From JBEKCP01 sp050014815 (GTDB lineage Bacteria; Planctomycetota; Planctomycetia; Pirellulales; Thermoguttaceae): 6,861 nucleotides of DNA. The translations under genes and the position numbers were made by a program. The DNA is taken from NCBI GenBank assembly GCA_050014815.1, contig JBEKCP010000338.1:1-6861 (forward strand). Direction: 5' to 3'. The notes under the pieces were generated by a model that saw only the letters and a program-made list of their open reading frames with translations, was not told where the DNA came from and did no database searches. This document shows, piece by piece, positions 1-5,901 of the stretch; position 1 is the first letter of the stretch; each line of letters starts with the position of its first letter.

Positions 1-1015
1 TGCCCATTACGTCTACGCTCCTCGCGGCTACGTCTACGTCGACGGCTACTGGGATTACTCGGTCGGCCGTCGCGGTGTGCTGTTCGCGCCGGTCTATTTC
101 GATGCGGGCGTGTACACGCGGCCCGGGTTCTCCTACTCCCCTGTGACAGTGATTAACCCGGCTGTGTTCGCCAACTATCTCTTCTTGCGGCCGCATTACC
201 AGCACTACTATTTTGGCGATTACTACGCCGCGGACTACCAAGCCGCGGGGTTCTACCCCTCGTATTCGTACAACTCGGGCCGTTACGGCTACGATCCGAT
301 TTACGCTGACGAGCGCTGGCAGCATCGGCAGGACCGCGGATGGGAACAGCGCCAACAGGCGGACTTCCAGAACCGCCGCGATCACGCGGATGCCCGACCG
401 CCGCGCACGTGGATGGCCCAGACAGCGCTTGGCGCCGGCGGGGTGGGGTCCAGGGAGACAGGGATCGTGATGGCCGCGCCATTCTCCCAATTTACGAAGA
501 GCCCAAACAGTCCCTTGCGATTCCAGCCGGTCGACCAGTTAGAGAGACAAAGACTGGGTAAGCACGGGCAGGACGTGCAGCGATTCCGCGAGGAGCGGCA
601 AAGACTGGAAAGCCCAGTGGCGGCTCCCTCAGCCGCCCCGCCTCCCAAGGAATTCGCGCCGGCCAGAGTGCCACTTCCCGGGTCTCCGATTGTGGCGAGG
701 CCCGTCACTGAGCTCGGAAAGGGCCATGCTCCGCCGCAGGCATACGAGGCCCCCAAGCCGGATCCCAGGATCGAGCCCAAGCCAAGGGTGAATCGGCCCG
801 CGCCGCAACCGCAACGCAAGGCCGAACAGCCGGCCCCGCAGCCTCAGCCCCGGACCGAACGGCCGGCGCCCCAGCCGCAACCTCATCCCAAGGCCGAACA
901 GCCGGCCCCGCAACCTCATCCCAAGGCCGAACAGCCGGCCCCGCAACCGGCAGCGGGTCCACCACCGGCGGCGGCAAACCAGGACAAACACAAGGAAAAG
1001 GGCAAAGACAAGTAG
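1..1015 (+). CDS. Tyr-rich / Pro-rich probable exported protein of unknown function (5' end missing)
   Basis: This is the 3' part of a gene that enters the window from upstream. The first complete codon is at position 2 and the frame is open to TAG at 1013-1015, giving 337 visible residues. A GTG at 77 is only an internal in-frame codon: the residues before it (including GYVYVDGYWDY) continue the same composition, so it is not the start. Visible parts are a Tyr/Gly/aromatic-rich region (residues ~1-100), a charged Gln/Arg stretch likely to be helical (~177-203), and a Pro/Gln/Lys tail (~206-337) with tandem repeats, ending in a Lys-rich DKHKEKGKDK. The GYWDY piece recalls the YXXGXW-type repeats of planctomycete proteins. 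I infer an envelope or surface protein, but the signal peptide, if any, lies outside the window. No enzymatic motif is visible and the function is unknown. Confidence 0.8.
   Translation, partial: AHYVYAPRGYVYVDGYWDYSVGRRGVLFAPVYFDAGVYTRPGFSYSPVTVINPAVFANYLFLRPHYQHYYFGDYYAADYQAAGFYPSYSYNSGRYGYDPIYADERWQHRQDRGWEQRQQADFQNRRDHADARPPRTWMAQTALGAGGVGSRETGIVMAAPFSQFTKSPNSPLRFQPVDQLERQRLGKHGQDVQRFREERQRLESPVAAPSAAPPPKEFAPARVPLPGSPIVARPVTELGKGHAPPQAYEAPKPDPRIEPKPRVNRPAPQPQRKAEQPAPQPQPRTERPAPQPQPHPKAEQPAPQPHPKAEQPAPQPAAGPPPAAANQDKHKEKGKDK
878..943 (+). repeat. 33-bp perfect tandem repeat, two copies, coding a QPHPKAEQPAP unit
   Basis: Copies at 878-910 and 911-943 are identical and in frame, each encoding eleven residues. 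A 23-nt core of the unit (starting AAGGCCGAACAG) is also found at 818-840, besides 890-912 and 923-945. The tail therefore grew by in-frame duplication, with older diverged units upstream. The tract is proline- and lysine-rich and probably extended and flexible, for example a wall-spanning or polyanion-binding tail. Copy number is likely to vary between strains. Confidence 0.9.
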
Positions 1016-1131
1016 GTAGCCATCGTGGTTGAGCGCGGTCGCTTGCTTGCGGACAAACCTCACCACAACCAACCTTCGCTCGTCGTCCCACGACGGACGA
1101 TTTCATGCACCATAACCAATAAGGAAGATCC
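1016..1131 (+). promoter_or_regulatory. Intergenic leader of the DUF883-like gene with small hairpin
   Basis: This 116-nt gap separates the Pro-rich protein gene from the next gene and probably holds its promoter. I could not identify convincing -35/-10 boxes. CGTCGT (1081-1086) and ACGACG (1090-1095) form a 6-bp stem with a 3-nt loop. An overlapping alternative pairs TCGTCC (1083-1088) with GGACGA (1095-1100). No T-run follows, so it is not a clear intrinsic terminator. The Shine-Dalgarno AAGGA at 1121-1125 sits 6 nt before the ATG at 1132. Confidence 0.3.
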
Positions 1132-1398
1132 ATGTCCCACGCAAGTCATCAGCTTGGCAAACAGGCAAGAGAAGTGACTGAAGACCTTCAAGAAATGGTC
1201 GAGACCGTAAGCGACGCCGCCCAGGAGAAGCTCGGGCAAATGGGCGAGAAGGCCTCGCAATGCTGCGAGGAGGGGCGAGACAAAGTCCACGGCGCCGCGT
1301 GCGCCTGCGAGCAGTTCCTCCGGCAAAGGCCGCTCGTGTCCGTCTTGATGGCGGCCGGCATCGGCTGGCTGCTCGGCCGCTTTTGGAACCGCCGCTGA
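1132..1398 (+). CDS. DUF883 / ElaB-YqjD-like membrane-anchored small protein
   Basis: An 88-aa protein whose ATG follows an AAGGA ribosome binding site. Residues ~8-63 are charged and amphipathic, probably one long helix. The C-terminus (residues ~66-88, RPLVSVLMAAGIGWLLGR then FWNRR) is the hallmark of the DUF883/ElaB/YqjD group: Pro, a Gly-containing hydrophobic segment, then an Arg-rich end. In enterobacteria this group gives tail-anchored inner-membrane proteins, some ribosome-associated and stationary-phase induced. That role is family knowledge and is not shown here. Four cysteines (C44, C45, C57, C59) in the helical part are unusual for the family. The stop is 14 nt before the AI-2E permease start, so the two are probably co-transcribed. 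Confidence 0.8.
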   Translation: MSHASHQLGKQAREVTEDLQEMVETVSDAAQEKLGQMGEKASQCCEEGRDKVHGAACACEQFLRQRPLVSVLMAAGIGWLLGRFWNRR

Positions 1399-1400
1399 CG

Positions 1401-1409
1401 GGAGCGGAG
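1401..1409 (+). promoter_or_regulatory. Ribosome binding site fixing the permease start at 1413
   Basis: GGAGCGGAG lies 3 to 11 nt before the ATG at 1413. The frame is open further upstream to 1260, but that part overlaps the DUF883-like gene in another frame. The permease family's N-terminal helix begins soon after 1413, so the downstream start is preferred. Confidence 0.6.
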
Positions 1410-1412
1410 CGC

Positions 1413-3254
1413 ATGGCACCCTTGGACCAGTTCGTCAAATCCGCGTGGATGTTGGGGTCGATCGCCGTGGTCGTTGCGGCCCTGTACCTGGCCAAGGGCG
1501 TGCTGGTCCCCTTGACGCTCGCCGTGCTGTTGAGCTTCCTGCTCAGCCCAGTGTGCAATTGGCTCGAGCGTCGCAGGCTGGGCCGTACCCCGGCCGTATT
1601 GGTTACCGCAATCCTGGGCTTCGCGGTGCTGGGCATAGCGGCATGGACGGCGGTGGCTCAAATGACCGCCCTGGCCCCCAAAATGCCCGAGTACCAAGAC
1701 AACCTTCAAGCAAAACTCCATTCGGTGAATAACTACTTCATCGCCGCGTTGAGCAAGGTGACAAGAACCACCGAGGACATTGGCCAGAATCTCCCGCAAG
1801 CGGAACAGGCCAGGGCGCCACAGGGGACTTACGAGCGATCCTACCTGGTTCACGTACTTTCCTCGCCGGTGAGCCCCCTGCAGGTCCTGGGTGGAACGTT
1901 CGGCACACTGTTGGCGGGGTTGGGCTCGGCCGGCATCGTCGTCGTTCTCGTGGTTTTCTTCCTGGTCCGGCGAGAGGATCTGCGCGATCGCTTCATCCGT
2001 CTGGTGGGAAAAGGTCAAGTGACCGTGACCACGTACATGCTGGAAGACGCCGCCAAGCGGGTCAGCCGATTCCTCTCGATGCTGTTTCTCGTGAATGTCA
2101 CTTTTGGCGTTGCGGTCGGCATCGGGCTTTACCTGATCGGAGTGCCCAACGCCATCCTGTGGGGGATCCTGGCCACAACCTTCAGGTTCGTTCCTTACGT
2201 CGGCTCGTGGATTGCCGCCGCGGCGCCGATCTGCCTGGCAATGGCCATCTCGACGGGCTGGCTGGCGCCCATCCTCACGCTTGCGCTGTTTGCGGTCTTG
2301 GAACTCTTCTGCGGGAACGTCCTGGAGCCATGGCTTTATGGCAAGGGCACCGGCGTGTCGGCGGTCGCGGTCCTGGTGGCGGCTGTATTCTGGACATGGT
2401 TGTGGGGAGTTGTGGGACTGCTGCTGGCGACCCCGTTGACCGTGTGCCTCCTGGTGATCGGCAAGCACGTTCCCCAACTGTCCTTCCTGGACATTCTGCT
2501 GGGGAATGAGCCGGTGTTCGAGCCCAAGCGGCGCGTCTATCAGCGGCTCGTGGCCGGAGACCAGGAAGAGGCCGCCGAACTGGTCGACGATGATCTTGAG
2601 AACAGGCCGCTCGTCGAGGTCTACGACACGCTGCTCATCCCGGCGCTGGCGTTTGCCGAAACCGACTGGCATCACGGCGAGCTGGACGACGGCAGGCACA
2701 CGTTCGTCCTGCAGAGCCTGAAGGAGATGATTCACGAAACGGGCGAGGGCCAGCACGGAGTGCAGGCGAAAGAGGGCGTCGAGGACGGCGGCTCGTCGCG
2801 GCCGTGCATCCTTTCCCTGCCCGCTCGCGACGAGGCGGATGAAATCGCCGGAATGATGCTGGCGCAATTGTTGGCGACCGGCGAATGCCTTGTGCAGTCC
2901 GTCTCGTTTACGACCGCGGCCGGCGAGCTGGTTGATCTTGTCGAGAGTCGCAAACCCGACGTGGTATGTATTTCCGCCACGCCTCCCGCCGCCGTGATGC
3001 ACGCTCGCCACCTGTGCAAGCAGGTTCGCGGTCGATTTCCGGAAGTACCCGTGGTCGTGGGATTGTGGAATGCAGAAGGCGACCTGAGCAAGGCGAAAAC
3101 GCGCATCGGCGGCGGCGCCGCAACGCACGTCGTTGCGACGTTGGCGGAGGCGCACGAACAGGTCCGCCTGCTGATCCAGCCGCTCTTGCCGCTGCCCGAG
3201 AAACAGGCGCAGCCAGATAGCGGTCCAGAGGTCCTGGAGGCGGCGCGCCAGTGA
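1413..3254 (+). CDS. AI-2E family transporter with C-terminal degenerate B12-binding-like module
   Basis: A 613-aa protein. Residues ~10-355 form the AI-2E/PerM-type permease: hydrophobic segments near 11-47, 60-83, 163-185, 219-243, 247-280, 283-300 and 313-350. The family signatures FVPYVGSW (259-266), LEPWLYGKGTGVS (304-316) and FWTWLWGVVGLLLATPLT (326-343) are present. Family members are put forward as exporters of AI-2 or other small solutes or as Na+/H+ antiporters, so the substrate cannot be read here. Ordinary members end near residue 350-370. This one continues with a helical part (~366-445), including PALAFAETDWHHGELDDGRH (410-429), which resembles the cap of MetH/CarH cobalamin domains. 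A Rossmann-like part follows (~464-590: CILSLPARDEADEIAGMML, then PDVVCISATPP, then VPVVVGLW). At the site of the cobalamin-ligating DxHxxG motif it reads D473-E-A475, so the histidine is absent. The tail is probably cytoplasmic and sensory or regulatory. The permease call is sure; the tail's ligand is unknown. Confidence 0.88.
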   Translation: MAPLDQFVKSAWMLGSIAVVVAALYLAKGVLVPLTLAVLLSFLLSPVCNWLERRRLGRTPAVLVTAILGFAVLGIAAWTAVAQMTALAPKMPEYQDNLQAKLHSVNNYFIAALSKVTRTTEDIGQNLPQAEQARAPQGTYERSYLVHVLSSPVSPLQVLGGTFGTLLAGLGSAGIVVVLVVFFLVRREDLRDRFIRLVGKGQVTVTTYMLEDAAKRVSRFLSMLFLVNVTFGVAVGIGLYLIGVPNAILWGILATTFRFVPYVGSWIAAAAPICLAMAISTGWLAPILTLALFAVLELFCGNVLEPWLYGKGTGVSAVAVLVAAVFWTWLWGVVGLLLATPLTVCLLVIGKHVPQLSFLDILLGNEPVFEPKRRVYQRLVAGDQEEAAELVDDDLENRPLVEVYDTLLIPALAFAETDWHHGELDDGRHTFVLQSLKEMIHETGEGQHGVQAKEGVEDGGSSRPCILSLPARDEADEIAGMMLAQLLATGECLVQSVSFTTAAGELVDLVESRKPDVVCISATPPAAVMHARHLCKQVRGRFPEVPVVVGLWNAEGDLSKAKTRIGGGAATHVVATLAEAHEQVRLLIQPLLPLPEKQAQPDSGPEVLEAARQ

Positions 3255-3283
3255 AACTGTCCATCAAATCGTTAGGTTCGCAC

Positions 3284-3306
3284 AGTCCTCTCTTGAAAGG
3301 AGAACT
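3284..3306 (+). promoter_or_regulatory. Imperfect inverted repeat over the DUF3309 ribosome binding site
   Basis: AGT (3284-3286), CTC (3288-3290) and CTT (3292-3294) can pair with AAG (3297-3299), GAG (3300-3302) and ACT (3304-3306). The stem has one mismatch and one bulged T. Its 3' arm contains the AAAGGAG Shine-Dalgarno, so pairing would hide it. The apical loop is tight and the stem is interrupted, so this is only a possibility. Confidence 0.25.
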
Positions 3307-3309
3307 AAA

Positions 3310-3471
3310 ATGCTTGGTACCATTCTGATTGTGATTCTGATTCTGATGCTTCTGGGTGCGTTTCCCGCCTGGCCTCACAGCAGAAACTGGGGTTATGGCC
3401 CGAGCGGCGGGCTGGGATTGGTTGTGCTGGTCCTGATCATCCTGTGGCTCATCGGACGCCTCCCTTTCTGA
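3310..3471 (+). CDS. DUF3309 family small membrane protein
   Basis: A 53-aa ORF, ATG at 3310 and TGA at 3469-3471, with a strong AAAGGAG at 3296-3302, 7 nt upstream. The protein is MLGTILIVILILMLLGAF, then a polar middle PAWPHSRNWGYGPSGG (residues 19-34), then a second hydrophobic stretch GLVVLVLIILWLIG (36-49). The WPHSxxWGYGPSGG core between two membrane segments is diagnostic of DUF3309, a family of unknown function found in proteobacteria and planctomycetes, often near CsbD, BON and other stress genes. It is probably a two-helix inner-membrane hairpin. It lies between the permease and the csbD-like gene in the same direction. It is easily missed because of its size, but ribosome binding site, length and family core all agree. 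Confidence 0.87.
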   Translation: MLGTILIVILILMLLGAFPAWPHSRNWGYGPSGGLGLVVLVLIILWLIGRLPF

Positions 3472-3499
3472 CCGCCAATGCCAAGTACCTGTTGCGAGT

Positions 3500-3524
3500 C
3501 GTTACTCAACAACCTCAAGGAAAA
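3500..3524 (+). repeat. Leader element copy 1, upstream of csbD-like gene
   Basis: A 25-nt sequence beginning CGTTACTCAACAACCTC and ending AGGAAAA is present here and again at 5902-5926 with a single difference (A versus C at position 18 of the element). Here it ends at the start of the csbD-like ribosome binding site, 13 nt before the ATG. It lies in the gap between DUF3309 and csbD-like. The preceding bases allow a short local hairpin (GTTG 3491-3494 with CAAC 3510-3513, and GAGT 3496-3499 with ACTC 3504-3507) that is not preserved at the second copy. Confidence 0.75.
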
Positions 3525-3529
3525 AGGAG
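3524..3529 (+). promoter_or_regulatory. Shine-Dalgarno deciding the csbD-like start at 3538
   Basis: AAGGAG ends 8 nt before the ATG at 3538. The frame is also open from an ATG at 3478, but that ATG has no ribosome binding site and would add 20 residues outside the CsbD domain. Confidence 0.8.
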
Positions 3530-3537
3530 TCGCCATC

Positions 3538-3714
3538 ATGGGTGGCAAGACAGACGTGGTGAAAGGCCGGATCAAAGAAGCTGCCGGCGCGCTGACCGGC
3601 AACGACAAGCTTCGCGAGCAAGGAGAGACCGACCAGGCAGTCGGGAAGGCCAAGCAGGCCGTCCAGAAGGCCGCCGACACGGTAAAGAAAGCCGTGAAGA
3701 AGGTTATCGGGTGA
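3538..3714 (+). CDS. CsbD family stress-response protein
   Basis: A 58-aa, Lys/Ala/Glu-rich protein. Its core VVKGRIKEAAGALTGNDKL (residues 7-25) matches the CsbD signature (K-G-x-x-K-E-x-x-G-x-x-T-G-x-x-x-L), and the QAVGKAKQAVQKAAD (35-49) helix is also typical. The family is small, soluble and probably natively flexible. CsbD in Bacillus subtilis belongs to the sigma-B general stress regulon, and proteobacterial members respond to stress; the molecular role is not known. The start is fixed by AAGGAG. It lies 66 nt after DUF3309, with the duplicated leader element in between, and 91 nt before the GH13 gene. The C-terminus VKKAVKKVIG adds a basic helix. Confidence 0.92.
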   Translation: MGGKTDVVKGRIKEAAGALTGNDKLREQGETDQAVGKAKQAVQKAADTVKKAVKKVIG

Positions 3715-3771
3715 TCCGAGGTCCATCCGAAAGTCGCCGTTCACCGGAGTAGCGGCAAAGGGAGCGGGACG

Positions 3772-3795
3772 CTTGGGTTTCACCTGAGACTCAAG
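3772..3795 (+). promoter_or_regulatory. Stem-loop overlapping the Shine-Dalgarno of the GH13 gene
   Basis: CTTGGGTTTC (3772-3781) pairs with GAGACTCAAG (3786-3795) over ten consecutive pairs, eight Watson-Crick and two G-U, with loop ACCT (3782-3785). The 3' arm takes in AAG of the AAGGAG Shine-Dalgarno (3793-3798) of the gene starting at 3806. If formed in the mRNA it would limit ribosome access. It has no T-run and lies too close to the start codon to be a terminator of the csbD-like gene, so a translational control role is the better guess. No ligand or partner can be read from sequence. Confidence 0.45.
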
Positions 3796-3805
3796 GAGTA
3801 CGTCA

Positions 3806-5656
3806 ATGTCGACAACCGTATCCAAAGAAGTGTCCGTCGGGATGGGAGCCACCCCGCACGAGGCCGGCGTCGCGTTTCGCGTCTGGGCGCCCCACGCCGA
3901 CGCGGTGTACGTCAAGGGCTCGTTCAACGATTGGTCGTCCGATGCGCACCCCATGGTGAAGGAGGGGGATGGCTACTGGTACGCGGACATCTCCTCGGCC
4001 GCCGTCGGCGACGAGTACCGCTACCGGATCCTGTGCGGCGACAAGGAACTGCTGCGGCTGGACCCCTATGCCCGCCAGGTCACCAGCTCGGTGGGCAACG
4101 CGGTTGTCTACGACCCGCACTTCGACTGGGAAGGCGACGATTTCCGCATGCCTCCCGTCAACGAGCTGGTGATTTATGAAATGCACCTGGGGACCTTCCA
4201 TGACAAGGAGGACGGGAAGTCGGACAAGTTTGAGGAGGCGCTCCAAAAGCTCGACCACTTGCAGCGATTGGGCGTGAACGTCATGGAAGTGATGCCCTTG
4301 GCCCAGTTCGCCGGCGAGTTGTCGTGGGGATACAACCCCTCCTGCGTATTCGCCGTGGAAACCAACTACGGCGGTCCGGCCGGCTTCAAGCGGTTCGTCA
4401 AGGCCGCGCATCGGGCCGGCCTGGCGGTGATCCTGGACGTCGTCTACAACCACTTCGGCCCGAGCGACCTCGATCTGTGGCAGTTCGACGGCTGGAGCGA
4501 GAACGGCATGGGCGGCATCTACTTCTACAACGACTGGCATGCGGAGACCCCTTGGGGGCTGACTCGCCCCGACTACGGCCGCAAAGAAGTCCGCCAATTC
4601 ATCCGCGACAACGCCCTGATGTGGCTGGAGGAATATCACGTCGACGGCCTGCGATTCGACATGACGTTGTATATCCACAACGTGCGGGCATCCGACGATC
4701 CGGACGGCGACTTGCCCGACGGCTGGAGCCTCGTCCAGTGGATCAATCGCGAAGTGCGCGAGCGCTATCCGGGCCGGATCATGATCGCCGAGGACCTGCA
4801 GAACGACGACCGGATTACGAAGCCCGTGGACCAGGCCGGAGGGGGGTTCACGGCCCAATGGGCCGCTCGCTTTGTGCATCCCGTCCGGGCTGCCGTCATC
4901 ACGCCCAGCGACGAGCAACGGTCGCTCGATAGCGTCCGCGGGGCGATCGAGGGCCGCTACAACGGGGACCCGTTCCAACGCGTCATCTACAGCGAGTCGC
5001 ACGACGAGGTGGCGAACGGGAAAGCCCGCGTCGCCACGGAAATCGATCCTAACGATCCCGACAGTTGGTTCGCACAGAAGCGCACGACCTTGGCGGCGGC
5101 CTTGGTGCTCACGGCGCCGGGCATCCCGATGCTGTTCCAGGGACAGGAGTTCCTCGAAGACGGCTGGTTCCAGGATTCGGTCCCGCTGGACTGGCACAAG
5201 TCGGAAAAGTTCAGCGGCCTGGTGCGGATGTATCGGGACTTGATCCATCTTCGCCTCAACCGGTCGGGCTGTACGCGTGGACTTTCCGGCTCCGGCCTGA
5301 ACACCTTCCATCAGAACCAGGCCGACGACGTCATTGCATATCATCGTTGGCACCAAGGCGGCCCCGGCGATGACGTGGTGGTCGTCGTGAATCTCTCCCA
5401 TCTTGCCCACGAGAACTACAAGCTGGGGTTTCCGTCGCCGGGGACGTGGCGATTGCGGCTCAACAGCGACTGGAACGGCTACAGCCGCGCCTTTGGAAAC
5501 CAGGCTTGCTCCGATGTGGTCGCCGGAGCCAAGCAAAGCGACGGCCCGCCCGACGCCATCGCCGTGGGACGCGACGGCTTTCCCGTCGCGGGAACCATCA
5601 ACATCGGGCCGTACAGCGTGCTGGTTCTGTCCCAGGACCCGCTTGTTAACCAATGA
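3806..5656 (+). CDS. CBM48-GH13 alpha-glucan-active enzyme, glycogen branching enzyme-like
   Basis: A 616-aa protein, ATG preceded by AAGGAG at 3793-3798. Residues ~20-105 form a CBM48-type beta-sandwich (GVAFRVWAPHADAVYVKGSFNDW at 21-43). The GH13 barrel (~120-480) has region I DVVYNH (211-216), region II GLRFD with nucleophile D285, region III IAED with acid/base E329, and region IV ESHDE with H399 and stabiliser D400. All catalytic residues are present. A beta C-terminal domain (~500-610) follows. SHDEV in region IV and WGYNP (174-178) are close to branching enzyme (GlgB), while DVVYNHFGP and TPWG recall maltooligosyltrehalose trehalohydrolase (TreZ). The length is short of E. coli GlgB (~730 aa) because there is no extra N-terminal module. 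I read it as cytoplasmic, with no signal peptide. Glucan branching or alpha-1,4/1,6-glucan hydrolysis are both possible, so no gene symbol is given. It sits alone among stress genes, with no glgA, glgC, glgP or treY neighbour in view. Confidence 0.87.
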   Translation: MSTTVSKEVSVGMGATPHEAGVAFRVWAPHADAVYVKGSFNDWSSDAHPMVKEGDGYWYADISSAAVGDEYRYRILCGDKELLRLDPYARQVTSSVGNAVVYDPHFDWEGDDFRMPPVNELVIYEMHLGTFHDKEDGKSDKFEEALQKLDHLQRLGVNVMEVMPLAQFAGELSWGYNPSCVFAVETNYGGPAGFKRFVKAAHRAGLAVILDVVYNHFGPSDLDLWQFDGWSENGMGGIYFYNDWHAETPWGLTRPDYGRKEVRQFIRDNALMWLEEYHVDGLRFDMTLYIHNVRASDDPDGDLPDGWSLVQWINREVRERYPGRIMIAEDLQNDDRITKPVDQAGGGFTAQWAARFVHPVRAAVITPSDEQRSLDSVRGAIEGRYNGDPFQRVIYSESHDEVANGKARVATEIDPNDPDSWFAQKRTTLAAALVLTAPGIPMLFQGQEFLEDGWFQDSVPLDWHKSEKFSGLVRMYRDLIHLRLNRSGCTRGLSGSGLNTFHQNQADDVIAYHRWHQGGPGDDVVVVVNLSHLAHENYKLGFPSPGTWRLRLNSDWNGYSRAFGNQACSDVVAGAKQSDGPPDAIAVGRDGFPVAGTINIGPYSVLVLSQDPLVNQ

Positions 5657-5659
5657 GGA
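5655..5659 (+). promoter_or_regulatory. Ribosome binding site overlapping the GH13 stop codon
   Basis: GAGGA overlaps the TGA of the GH13 gene (5654-5656) and lies 9 nt before the ATG at 5669. The ATGs at 5660 and 5663 are too close to it. This sets the lipoprotein start at 5669 and suggests translational coupling. Confidence 0.55.
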
Positions 5660-5668
5660 ATGATGAAC

Positions 5669-5860
5669 ATGAAACGTATCCTTTCCGCGGTTCTGGTTGC
5701 CGGCATGTTCTCGGTGGGCAGTTTCGGATGTGCCGAAAAGCCGCCAGCAAAGAATGAGATAAAAATCACTACACCCGGTGGGACGACGGTCACTATCGAG
5801 AAACCAATCGAGAAACCAGTCGAGGATGCCGGCCGGAATCCTCCGCCCGTGAAGCCTTGA
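5669..5860 (+). CDS. Small putative lipoprotein
   Basis: 63 aa from the ATG at 5669. MKR is followed by a hydrophobic segment (residues 4-19) and the lipobox SFGC with C21 as the lipid-modified residue, so this is a probable signal-peptidase-II substrate. The mature part is only ~43 residues, hydrophilic and Pro/Lys/Glu/Thr-rich, with KITTPGGTTVTIEKPIEKP (residues 31-49). IEKP is duplicated by a perfect 12-bp tandem repeat (5795-5806 and 5807-5818). No enzyme domain is seen. It begins 12 nt after the GH13 stop and precedes the BON protein gene, so it is the first of two probable exported products at the end of the cluster. Similar short lipoproteins are common in planctomycetes and their function is unknown. 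The lipobox is clear except for Phe at -2. Confidence 0.75.
   Translation: MKRILSAVLVAGMFSVGSFGCAEKPPAKNEIKITTPGGTTVTIEKPIEKPVEDAGRNPPPVKP
5795..5818 (+). repeat. 12-bp tandem duplication in the lipoprotein gene
   Basis: ATCGAGAAACCA occurs twice back to back, in frame, encoding IEKP twice. A third, diverged unit (GTCGAGGATGCC) follows directly. Confidence 0.85.
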
Positions 5861-5901
5861 CTTCCGGATTGAAAACATGGTTGATGGTGCATGCAGCAAC
5901 C

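Noticed and set aside
818..945. Short repeats considered as a CRISPR-like array
   Set aside because: The copies are in-frame, directly adjacent coding repeats without unique spacers.
1260..1412. 51-residue N-terminal extension of the AI-2E permease
   Set aside because: It lies in another frame of the DUF883-like gene and is Arg-rich and unlike the family; a good ribosome binding site supports 1413.
1188..3155. Long antisense open frame (655 codons) opposite the AI-2E permease
   Set aside because: Same in-register effect as above. The translated product is His/Gln/Arg-rich with no family resemblance, and it overlaps two convincing sense genes.
3478..3537. 20-residue extension of the csbD-like gene
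   Set aside because: No ribosome binding site before 3478 and AAGGAG sits correctly for 3538, where the CsbD domain begins.
5863..5901. TCCGGA and TGCATGCA palindromes after the lipoprotein gene as operator or terminator
   Set aside because: Short self-complementary words expected by chance; no extended stem or T-run.
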